The notes beneath the pieces were generated by a model. That model worked only from the letters and a program-made list of their open reading frames with translations, was not told the DNA's origin and ran no database searches. A stretch of 5,578 nucleotides of DNA from Bacilli bacterium (GTDB taxonomy: Bacteria; Bacillota_I; Bacilli_A; RFN20; CAG-288). Position numbers and translations under genes: made by a program. Location of the stretch: contig JAQWCB010000063.1 of the NCBI GenBank assembly GCA_028707375.1, positions 1-5,578 on the forward strand, given 5' to 3'. Shown in pieces: positions 1 to 4,094 of this stretch (positions are counted from its first letter, which is position 1; the number at the start of each line of letters is the position of its first letter).

Positions 1-252
1 AAAATGTCAGGAAATAGCAAACTTATCAAGAAATGTTATTATAACGTTTCGGGTTATACTGGTGGTCTTCGTACGAGAACTGCTGGTGAAATGCTTTCAG
101 CCTATCCTGTCGAACTTATTGAACGTGTCGTTCACGGCATGCTTCCTAAAGGTCGCTTAGGACGTAAGATGAATCGAAAATTATTTGTCTATGCTGATGA
201 AAATCATAAACATGATGCACAAAAACCTGTTGTTAAAGAGATTAGAATTTAG
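1..252 (+). CDS. rplM: 50S ribosomal protein L13, C-terminal part (5' end outside window)
   Basis: Large-subunit ribosomal protein uL13, an early-assembly 23S rRNA-binding protein. The frame is already open at base 1 and runs 83 residues to a TAG stop at 250-252. The family is usually about 145 residues, so roughly the first 60 are missing to the left and the ATG at base 4 is an internal Met, not the start. Family hallmarks are clear: [11 protein letters not shown] (about residues 17-27 of the visible part), then [12 protein letters not shown], then the C-terminal [14 protein letters not shown] segment, matching the usual VYAG-x-x-HPHAAQ-x-P. The rpsI ribosome binding site overlaps its stop codon and rpsI starts 14 nt downstream, so the two form the standard L13-S9 operon. 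Identification is by motif and by the rpsI neighbour. Confidence 0.97.
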   Translation, partial: KMSGNSKLIKKCYYNVSGYTGGLRTRTAGEMLSAYPVELIERVVHGMLPKGRLGRKMNRKLFVYADENHKHDAQKPVVKEIRI

Positions 253-257
253 GAGAG
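251..257 (+). promoter_or_regulatory. ribosome binding site of rpsI
   Basis: AGGAGAG lies 9 nt before the ATG at 267 and overlaps the TAG stop of rplM, which suggests translational coupling. It supports the ATG at 267 rather than the out-of-frame ATG at 259. Confidence 0.85.
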
Positions 258-266
258 AATGGACAA

Positions 267-674
267 ATGGCAAACAAAAAAACAACCAAAACCTACTACT
301 ACGGAACTGGTAGACGTAAGTCATCAATCGCTAGAGTATACATTACTCCTGGTACAGGAAAGATAATGGTCAATGGCCGTGAAGCTAAAGATTATTTCCC
401 TTATGCAACGAATCTAATCGTTTTGAACCAACCCTTCGATGTCACAAATAACATCGAGAAGTTTGATGTCAAAGCCTTTGTTAAAGGCGGCGGTGAAACT
501 GGGCAAACAGGTGCTATCAGATTGGGAATCACTCGCGCTTTACTTAAAGTTACCGATGAGTATCGTCCTCTTTTAAAGAGAGCAGGATTAGTTACTGTTG
601 ATGCTCGTGTCAAGGAAAGAAAAAAGTACGGTCTCAAAGCCGCAAGACGCGCTCCACAATTCTCAAAACGTTAA
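267..674 (+). CDS. rpsI: 30S ribosomal protein S9
   Basis: Small-subunit protein uS9, which sits in the 30S head and whose C-terminal tail reaches the P-site tRNA. The protein is 135 residues; Gram-positive S9 is usually about 130, the excess being a few N-terminal residues (MANKKTTKT) before the conserved [14 protein letters not shown] (about 11-24). Further hallmarks are the [14 protein letters not shown] segment (72-85), [21 protein letters not shown] (102-122) and the invariant RRAPQFSKR terminus (127-135). The final Ser-Lys-Arg that contacts P-site tRNA is intact. The usual His of GAIRHGI is Leu here (GAIRLGI). The gene follows rplM by 14 nt and is followed by a strong terminator, so it closes the L13-S9 operon. 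Very confident. Confidence 0.98.
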   Translation: MANKKTTKTYYYGTGRRKSSIARVYITPGTGKIMVNGREAKDYFPYATNLIVLNQPFDVTNNIEKFDVKAFVKGGGETGQTGAIRLGITRALLKVTDEYRPLLKRAGLVTVDARVKERKKYGLKAARRAPQFSKR

Positions 675-730
675 TCTTTATTCCAGAAGATTGTCGTTTA
701 AAGCGAAAATTGTTGAAATCTACACAAATA

Positions 731-766
731 AAAATAGCAGCAAATTCAATTGCTGCTATTTTTTTT
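731..766. terminator. bidirectional rho-independent terminator between rpsI and the phosphofructokinase gene
   Basis: A perfect inverted repeat pairs 732-743 (AAATAGCAGCAA) with 750-761 (TTGCTGCTATTT) around a 6-nt loop, followed by a run of T to 766. On the minus strand the same stem is followed by TTTTTATTTG, and the convergent gene stops at 777. One hairpin therefore can end both the rplM-rpsI transcript and the phosphofructokinase transcript. Confidence 0.93.
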
Positions 767-776
767 GTTTGATCAT

Positions 777-1991
777 TTATTTACCAAAGATGGCAAATTG
801 GATGATTCCATTTTTAAATATAGGCTTATTTTCACCTTGAATCAAAGGCAAAGCATATTCGATGAATTCCTGATTAACGTTGTTTTGTTCCTTAGAAATC
901 ATATTGGATGGAACGGTTTTTTCAGCGTTTGCGACCAAAGCCAAATCAGTTTCATCGTAAACAATTTTATAAGGGTGTGAATCAATTCGCCTGATGGTAA
1001 TCATTTTGTCGCTGTGTCCATTCAAAGCGACTTCTACAGACTTCTTACCTACTTCGATGGCTTCATTGATGTCGCACATCGATGAAAGATGATTAGCAGC
1101 GCGCTGAAGAAGGCTCAGTTCGATGGAACGTGTTTTCATTCCTTTGCCAGCAATGATATTTGCTAAGTATGATGAAACTCCACCCATCTGCTTGTGCCCA
1201 AAGGCATCAAGCATCTGGCTTTCAGAAATAAAGTGCCCGTTCTTATCGCGTATTCCTTCTGAAACTGCTACAAGACATCGACTTTTCTTGGTATAAATTT
1301 TTTGGACATCCTCAACGAATTTATCTAAGTCGAAAGTGACCTCAGGGAGATATATTAAATCGGGACCATATCCAGACATTTCCGCTAACTTACTTGAGGC
1401 AGCGAGCCAACCAGCATTTCGCCCCATGATCTCGACAATGGTGACTCGCCCTTTGCCATAAGATGCTGCATCGCATCCTATTTCCGCTATCGTGGTTGCA
1501 ATATATTTGGCGGCGGAGCCAAAGCCAGGGGTGTGATCAGTGATTGGCAAATCATTATCGATGGTTTTCGGAACGCCGATAACTGCGCACTGATAATTTG
1601 CGGACTTGAGAAATTTGGATATTTTATTGCAAGTATCCATCGAATCATTTCCGCCATTATAAAAGAAGAAACGGATATTGTACTTTTTGAAAATATTTAA
1701 GATCCTTTCATATTCACTGATGTCATCATTGAAACTTTTCAACTTGTGGCGAACTGAACCGAAAGCGGCACCAGGCGTGTGGGGAAGGAGTTCTATTTTT
1801 TCAATCTCTACATTTGATAAATCTATCAAGTCATCATTTAGAATGCCATCGATTCCGTGATGACAGCAATATATTTTATCAATGATATCCCTGTGCGCTA
1901 ATGACTGAGTTATAATCCCATACGCAGAAGCGTTGATAACTGAAGTTGGACCTCCCGATTGACCATAAAGTACATTTCCCTTTGATTTCAT
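777..1991 (-). CDS. 6-phosphofructokinase, predicted pyrophosphate-dependent (EC 2.7.1.90 type)
   Basis: A PFK-family enzyme that phosphorylates fructose 6-phosphate to fructose 1,6-bisphosphate in the cytoplasm; 404 residues, longer than the roughly 320 of E. coli PfkA and in the range of the PPi-type 'B2' group. The N-terminal loop reads YGQSGGPTSVINAS (9-22). The phosphoryl-donor site is GGNDS (113-117): Asp116 stands where ATP enzymes have Gly104. The catalytic motif is PKTIDND (141-147), with Lys142 where ATP enzymes have Gly and Asp145 as catalytic base. In studied PPi-PFKs this Asp and Lys block ATP and favour pyrophosphate. MGRNAGW (189-195), YLPE (214-217) and KTRSIELSLLQR (286-297) are sugar-phosphate-site motifs. 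An RBS (GAAAGGA) precedes the ATG by 8 nt. The gene converges on rpsI and is divergent from the tRNA. The family is certain; donor specificity is inferred from the two residues. Confidence 0.95.
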   Translation of the reverse strand: MKSKGNVLYGQSGGPTSVINASAYGIITQSLAHRDIIDKIYCCHHGIDGILNDDLIDLSNVEIEKIELLPHTPGAAFGSVRHKLKSFNDDISEYERILNIFKKYNIRFFFYNGGNDSMDTCNKISKFLKSANYQCAVIGVPKTIDNDLPITDHTPGFGSAAKYIATTIAEIGCDAASYGKGRVTIVEIMGRNAGWLAASSKLAEMSGYGPDLIYLPEVTFDLDKFVEDVQKIYTKKSRCLVAVSEGIRDKNGHFISESQMLDAFGHKQMGGVSSYLANIIAGKGMKTRSIELSLLQRAANHLSSMCDINEAIEVGKKSVEVALNGHSDKMITIRRIDSHPYKIVYDETDLALVANAEKTVPSNMISKEQNNVNQEFIEYALPLIQGENKPIFKNGIIQFAIFGK

Positions 1992-1999
1992 ATATTAAT

Positions 2000-2006
2000 T
2001 CCTTTC
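2000..2006 (-). promoter_or_regulatory. ribosome binding site of the phosphofructokinase gene
   Basis: Read on the minus strand, GAAAGGA stands 8 nt before the ATG at 1991-1989 and fixes the start. A six-codon minus-strand mini-ORF starting just upstream (ATG AAA GGA ATT AAT ATA TGA) contains this site, and its TGA overlaps the gene's ATG as ATGA. That is possible coupling but may be chance in AT-rich DNA. Confidence 0.75.
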
Positions 2007-2064
2007 ATTTATAAATTCCAAAAAAAGTAAAAAACATATATTCTCGTCACTGCTGCAATAGATA

Positions 2065-2093
2065 TTAATAATAGCTTGGTTATACCTTGACAA
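2065..2093 (-). promoter_or_regulatory. alternative weak promoter candidate for the phosphofructokinase gene
   Basis: On the minus strand, TTGTCA (2093-2088) is followed after 17 bp by TATTAA (2070-2065). This is 5/6 and 4/6 to the sigma-A consensus and would give a leader of about 60 nt. Weaker than the upstream candidate at 2148-2177. Confidence 0.35.
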
Positions 2094-2147
2094 AGAACAG
2101 CTGAGCACAGAAACAGCAATGACTAAAGCTCACTGATTTCTAGAAGT

Positions 2148-2177
2148 ATTATGACACAATGTAAGTGCTTTTACCAA
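2148..2177 (-). promoter_or_regulatory. candidate sigma-A promoter of the phosphofructokinase gene (extended -10)
   Basis: Read on the minus strand: -35 TTGGTA (2177-2172), 18-bp spacer, -10 CATAAT (2153-2148) preceded by TGT, an extended -10 element. The transcript would begin near 2141 and carry a leader of about 150 nt. The spacer coincides with the cre-like motif at 2160-2173. Confidence 0.5.
2160..2173. promoter_or_regulatory. cre-like (CcpA-type) operator candidate in the phosphofructokinase promoter
   Basis: TGTAAGTGCTTTTA differs from the catabolite-responsive element form TGTAAGCGCTTTCA at two positions, the central C and the penultimate C. It is nearly palindromic and lies between the -35 and -10 of the minus-strand promoter candidate. 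A near copy lies at 2397-2410. CcpA control of glycolytic genes is known in Firmicutes; binding here is inference. Confidence 0.35.
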
Positions 2178-2199
2178 TGTATCTAACCTGTAAAAAGTC

Positions 2200-2228
2200 T
2201 TGAAAATTAATTTAAATACTGGCATACT
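2200..2228 (+). promoter_or_regulatory. promoter of tRNA-Val (extended -10)
   Basis: -35 TTGAAA (2200-2205), 17-bp spacer, -10 CATACT (2223-2228) preceded by TGG, an extended -10. Transcription would start near 2235, about 5 nt before the mature 5' end of the tRNA, as expected for a tRNA promoter. Confidence 0.6.
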
Positions 2229-2239
2229 CTAATAGGATT

Positions 2240-2314
2240 GGATGCTTAGCTCAGTGGGAGAGCACTTCCTTCACATGGAAGGGGTCGTAGGTTCGAAACC
2301 TATAGCGTCCACCA
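2240..2314 (+). tRNA. tRNA-Val (anticodon CAC), CCA encoded
   Basis: A 75-nt full cloverleaf. The acceptor stem pairs GGATGCT with AGCGTCC (one T-G wobble). The D arm is GCTC/GAGC with loop AGTGGGA. The anticodon stem is CTTCC/GGAAG with loop TTCACAT, giving anticodon CAC after U33. The variable loop is GGGTC, and the T arm is GTAGG/CCTAT with loop TTCGAAA. The discriminator is A and the 3' CCA is encoded. CAC reads only GUG. The neighbouring ribosomal-protein genes do use GTG, for example in rplC, rplD and rplW. The tRNA stands alone with its own promoter. Confidence 0.95.
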
Positions 2315-2322
2315 TTTTTTTT
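2315..2322 (+). terminator. T-run directly after tRNA-Val, probable terminator
   Basis: Eight T residues follow the encoded CCA with no gap. The acceptor or T-arm helix next to a U-run could act as an intrinsic terminator, making this a single-gene tRNA transcript. No separate hairpin is present. Confidence 0.5.
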
Positions 2323-2383
2323 GCAATGATTCAGACGATTTGTTTATGTATTTTTAAATATTATCGACATTTTTAACTTTTAG

Positions 2384-2412
2384 TTGACGCTTTTGCTGTA
2401 AGCACTTTTATT
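2384..2412 (+). promoter_or_regulatory. weak promoter candidate for the small protein gene
   Basis: TTGACG (2384-2389), 17-bp spacer, TTTATT (2407-2412): 5/6 and 4/6 to consensus. The -35 sits in TTAGTTGAC, the same 9-mer that carries the -35 of the S10 operon promoter (2911-2919). The region also holds a cre-like motif and an inverted repeat, so part of the match may be fortuitous. Confidence 0.35.
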
Positions 2413-2430
2413 GAAAATCCCAAGCAAAAG
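2390..2430. repeat. inverted repeat upstream of the small protein gene
   Basis: CTTTTGCT (2390-2397) and AGCAAAAG (2423-2430) are perfect 8-bp complements separated by 25 nt. The spacer holds a second small stem, TTTT(2406-2409)/AAAA(2414-2417). No U-run follows on either strand, so it does not look like a terminator; it may be an operator or a leader RNA structure. Confidence 0.5.
2397..2410. promoter_or_regulatory. second cre-like motif, upstream of the small protein gene
   Basis: TGTAAGCACTTTTA matches the motif at 2160-2173 at 12 of 14 positions, the difference being the central TG versus CA, which are reverse complements of each other. It is two core changes from a cre site (central G and penultimate C) and overlaps the -10 of the local promoter candidate. 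Low certainty. Confidence 0.3.
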
Positions 2431-2505
2431 TCTTGAAATAGATATTTCATCGATGTACAATCACACTCCATCAAAAAAAGAGGAAACTCAAAATTGATGA
2501 ATGAG

Positions 2506-2512
2506 AAAGGAG
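2506..2512 (+). promoter_or_regulatory. ribosome binding site of the small protein gene
   Basis: AAAGGAG ends 9 nt before the ATG at 2522, a strong Shine-Dalgarno. It is the main evidence that the 43-codon frame is translated. A six-codon mini-ORF (2497-2517, MNEKGD) covers it. Confidence 0.75.
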
Positions 2513-2521
2513 ATTGAGATT

Positions 2522-2653
2522 ATGGAAAAGAAATATTTAGTTCAATTTAAGAACAATTCAAGAACTTATAGCAGTAAGAAAAAAACTAATGCCTTTATGA
2601 AGTTTGCCAAACGCCTAACTTCTCTTGGTGATGTTATTAATTCAATAGAATAG
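2522..2653 (+). CDS. small basic protein of unknown function, 43 residues
   Basis: I do not recognise this protein. It runs from ATG at 2522 to TAG at 2651-2653 with a strong AAAGGAG 9 nt upstream, and a T-run typical of terminators begins about 36 nt after the stop. The protein is basic, with 10 Lys/Arg against 3 Asp/Glu. The N-terminal half (KKYLVQFKNNSRTYSSKKK, residues 3-21) alternates polar and hydrophobic residues as in a beta hairpin. The second half (about 22-43) contains FMKFAKRL and SLGDVINSIE and looks like an amphipathic helix. There is no signal peptide, membrane segment or cysteine. Basic charge suggests nucleic-acid or ribosome binding, but that is a guess. It sits alone between tRNA-Val and the S10 operon with its own putative promoter and terminator. 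Being real is likely but rests mainly on the RBS and flanking signals. Confidence 0.7.
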   Translation: MEKKYLVQFKNNSRTYSSKKKTNAFMKFAKRLTSLGDVINSIE

Positions 2654-2668
2654 AATTAATGAAAAAAT

Positions 2669-2698
2669 AGCGAGGCTGGAATGCCGAACTTTTTTTTT
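2669..2698 (+). terminator. probable terminator after the small protein gene
   Basis: A short GGC/GCC stem (2674-2676 with 2683-2685) around a 6-nt loop is extended by possible tandem G-A pairs and a G-C/A-T closing pair (2669-2670 with 2689-2690). It is followed by nine T residues (2690-2698) and, three bases on, another seven. The stem is weak but the U-run is strong. Confidence 0.5.
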
Positions 2699-2787
2699 GA
2701 CTTTTTTTCTTCCTTTTCCTTAATAAGTAATGCTTAATTTAATACTGATAACCGGTAGAGAAACACTTAGTTAACTTTCATCGTGAA

Positions 2788-2851
2788 AAACTATTTTTAG
2801 TCGTTTATATATATATATATATATCAATATAGTTTGGAAAAACGACAAAAA
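2788..2851. repeat. (TA)n tract nested in two overlapping inverted repeats
   Basis: An alternating TA tract of 19 nt (2806-2824) lies inside two competing inverted repeats. Repeat A pairs AAACTAT (2788-2794) with ATAGTTT (2829-2835). Repeat B pairs GTCGTTT (2800-2806) with AAACGAC (2840-2846) and continues, past one bulged A, with TTTTT (2794-2798) against AAAAA (2847-2851). The repeats overlap and cannot both form fully. No reading frame crosses it. The tract may be an easily melted or slippage-prone site. Confidence 0.7.
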
Positions 2852-2914
2852 GACTAGATATAATGCTACATTATTAACTCTTTCACTTTTTTTAGCATTT
2901 ATGCGTTAAATTAG

Positions 2915-2943
2915 TTGACTATGGTGATTTGGTAGGCTATTAT
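2915..2943 (+). promoter_or_regulatory. promoter of the S10 ribosomal protein operon
   Basis: -35 TTGACT (2915-2920), 17-bp spacer, -10 TATTAT (2938-2943), each 5/6 to the sigma-A consensus. A perfect TATAAT lies 3 bp further (2941-2946) but at a 20-bp spacing. Transcription is expected near 2950, giving a leader of about 118 nt before rpsJ. This is the best promoter in the window. Confidence 0.75.
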
Positions 2944-2949
2944 AATAAG

Positions 2950-3067
2950 GCTGAAATTTCAGTTCGTGTTGAAATGTGACATTGTCGATACGCCCAATAG
3001 GGTTGTCATGTTATCGAGAAAATCACACGGAGCGATTAAAATGCCAAATTGACAAAGGAGGAAAACC
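2950..3067 (+). promoter_or_regulatory. structured 5' leader of the S10 operon
   Basis: The leader begins with a perfect 12-nt palindrome CTGAAATTTCAG (2951-2962), which can alternatively pair ATTTCA (2956-2961) with TGAAAT (2970-2975). Downstream, TCGATA (2985-2990) pairs with TATCGA (3012-3017), enclosing GCCC/GGGT (2992-2995 with 3000-3003) around an AATA loop. TGACA (2977-2981) can alternatively pair with TGTCA (3004-3008). The mutually exclusive stems suggest a regulatory leader. S10 leaders bind L4 in gammaproteobacteria, but I recognise no known leader family here. Confidence 0.5.
3008..3052 (+). CDS. possible 14-codon leader peptide before rpsJ (uncertain)
   Basis: ATG at 3008 opens a frame MLSRKSHGAIKMPN ending in TGA at 3050-3052, one base before the rpsJ ribosome binding site. 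A weak AGGG (2999-3002) lies 5 nt upstream. An internal ATG (3041) has a better GGAG (3029-3032) 8 nt before it. The 5' part overlaps the 3' side of the leader stem, so translation would affect folding. It may be chance; no homology is claimed. Confidence 0.2.
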   Translation: MLSRKSHGAIKMPN

Positions 3068-3379
3068 ATGGCAAAAACAAACAACATCCGTGTTCGTTTG
3101 AAGGCTTATGACCACAAGGTCTTAGATCTATCTGTCGCAAAGATAGTTGAAGCCGCAACAAAAACAGGCGCCGGCATCGTCGGACCTATTCCGCTTCCCA
3201 CGGAGAAGCAAGTCTATACTATTTTACGTTCACCATTTGTAAATAAGGATTCACGTGAACAATTCGAAATCAGAACCCACAAGAGATTAATCGACATCGT
3301 AAAGCCCACTAAGGCTACTATCGATACACTAACTAGACTCGATTTACCTTCAGGCGTTGATATCGAGATCAAGTTATAA
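3068..3379 (+). CDS. rpsJ: 30S ribosomal protein S10 (NusE)
   Basis: uS10 of the 30S head, which also acts as NusE in transcription antitermination with NusB. It is 103 residues, the normal length. The N-terminal strand reads [14 protein letters not shown] (7-20). The GPIPLPT segment (39-45) and [19 protein letters not shown] (55-73) are family hallmarks, the latter covering the long loop reaching into the 30S. The C-terminus [11 protein letters not shown] is canonical. A near-perfect AAAGGAGG (3054-3061) lies 6 nt before the ATG. It is the first gene of the S10 operon, with rplC starting 13 nt after its stop. The nearest promoter and a structured leader lie directly upstream. Identification is certain. 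Confidence 0.99.
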   Translation: MAKTNNIRVRLKAYDHKVLDLSVAKIVEAATKTGAGIVGPIPLPTEKQVYTILRSPFVNKDSREQFEIRTHKRLIDIVKPTKATIDTLTRLDLPSGVDIEIKL

Positions 3380-3392
3380 GGAGGACAGAGAT

Positions 3393-4079
3393 ATGAAATC
3401 AATTATCGGAAGAAAAATCGGTATGACATCAGTCTTTGCTGAAGATGGTACACAATATCCTGTCAGTGTAATCGAAGTCCTACCTAATGCCGTTGTTCAA
3501 AAGAAAACGGTTGAAAAGGACGGCTATGAAGCTCTTGTCGTCGGCTATGAGAACAAAACAAAGAATGTAAATTCTGCAATGAAGGGAATTTACGAGAAGG
3601 CTAAGGTTGAGCCTAAGGCATCATTATTTGAATTAAAAGGTGATGAGATTTACGCGAAAAAGGTCGGCGAAGAAGTCACATGTGATATTTTTGCGGCTGG
3701 CGATAGCGTTGATGTGACAGGTACTTCAAAGGGACGTGGTTTCTCTGGTGTTATTAAGAGATGGCATCATTCTATCGGACCTAAAGGACACGGCTCAGGA
3801 TATCATAGACAGATTGGTTCGTTGGCAACAAATGGTCGTACGAATAATAGAATTCATCCTGGATTAAAGATGCCTGGACATCATGGTGGCTATACGAGAA
3901 CAACGCTTAACTTAGCAGTTGTAGCTGTTTATCCCCAAAAGAATGCCATCCTTATTAAAGGATCGGTACCAGGACCCAACAAGTCTATCGTACGCATTAG
4001 AACAGCTGTAAAAAATCCTGATCGTAAATACGACATCAAAAAGGTTATCGACAATTCAAAACCTGTCGAGGCTAAATAG
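3393..4079 (+). CDS. rplC: 50S ribosomal protein L3
   Basis: uL3, an early-assembly 23S rRNA-binding protein whose long loop reaches toward the peptidyl-transferase centre. I chose ATG 3393 because AGGAGG (3379-3384) lies 8 nt upstream and the protein then begins with the family-typical MKSIIGRKIGMTSVFAEDGT. An in-frame ATG at 3357 would overlap rpsJ and add 12 atypical residues. The product is 228 residues against a usual 205-215. Hallmarks are VLPNAVVQKKTVEKDGYEA (29-47), DVTGTSKGRGFSGVIKRW (107-124), GPKGHGSGYHRQIGS (129-143), KMPGHHGG (159-166) and IKGSVPGPNKSIV (188-200). The Gln that E. coli methylates in MAGQMG is His163 here. The C-terminal 20 residues (DRKYDIKKVIDNSKPVEAK) extend beyond the usual end. 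Identification is certain. Confidence 0.98.
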   Translation: MKSIIGRKIGMTSVFAEDGTQYPVSVIEVLPNAVVQKKTVEKDGYEALVVGYENKTKNVNSAMKGIYEKAKVEPKASLFELKGDEIYAKKVGEEVTCDIFAAGDSVDVTGTSKGRGFSGVIKRWHHSIGPKGHGSGYHRQIGSLATNGRTNNRIHPGLKMPGHHGGYTRTTLNLAVVAVYPQKNAILIKGSVPGPNKSIVRIRTAVKNPDRKYDIKKVIDNSKPVEAK

Positions 4080-4094
4080 TAAGGAGTTATAGAT

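Larger units (their letters stand above)
2654..3067. other. 414-bp intergenic region before the S10 operon, no convincing gene
   Basis: Apart from the T-runs after the small gene, the TA tract with its inverted repeats, the S10 promoter and the S10 leader, I see only small palindromes: AGTTAACT at 2769-2776 and TTTCA-TCG-TGAAA at 2776-2788. There is also an isolated good -10 (TATAAT, 2859-2864) with only poor -35 matches. No coding frame of credible length with an RBS was found, and no known RNA was recognised. Confidence 0.6.

Noticed and set aside
598..980. Plus-strand open frames overlapping the rpsI end, the terminator and the 3' end of pfk
   Set aside because: They cross a strong terminator and overlap certain genes, with no SD and low-complexity products.
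2087..2116. Plus-strand TTGACA at 2087-2092 as a promoter
   Set aside because: No -10-like hexamer at 15-19 bp downstream; the extended -10 promoter at 2200-2228 explains the tRNA better.
2269..2285. Reading the tRNA as tRNA-Met (CAT) or tRNA-His
   Set aside because: The 5-bp anticodon stem CTTCC/GGAAG fixes a 7-nt loop TTCACAT with CAC at positions 34-36 and U33; CAT would need a shifted loop.
2669..2690. Kink-turn or known riboswitch after the small gene, suggested by tandem G-A pairs
   Set aside because: There is no clean three-nucleotide bulge and the stem is only 3 bp; the long U-run makes a weak terminator the simpler reading.
2859..2864. Perfect TATAAT as a second S10-operon or ncRNA promoter
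   Set aside because: Nearest -35 matches are poor (TTGGAA at a 19-bp spacing) and nothing recognisable follows it; kept only as a note.
3357..3392. Upstream ATG at 3357 as the start of rplC, adding 12 residues
   Set aside because: It would overlap rpsJ, has no SD, and adds residues unlike any L3; AGGAGG and the typical MKSIIGRKIGMT place the start at 3393.
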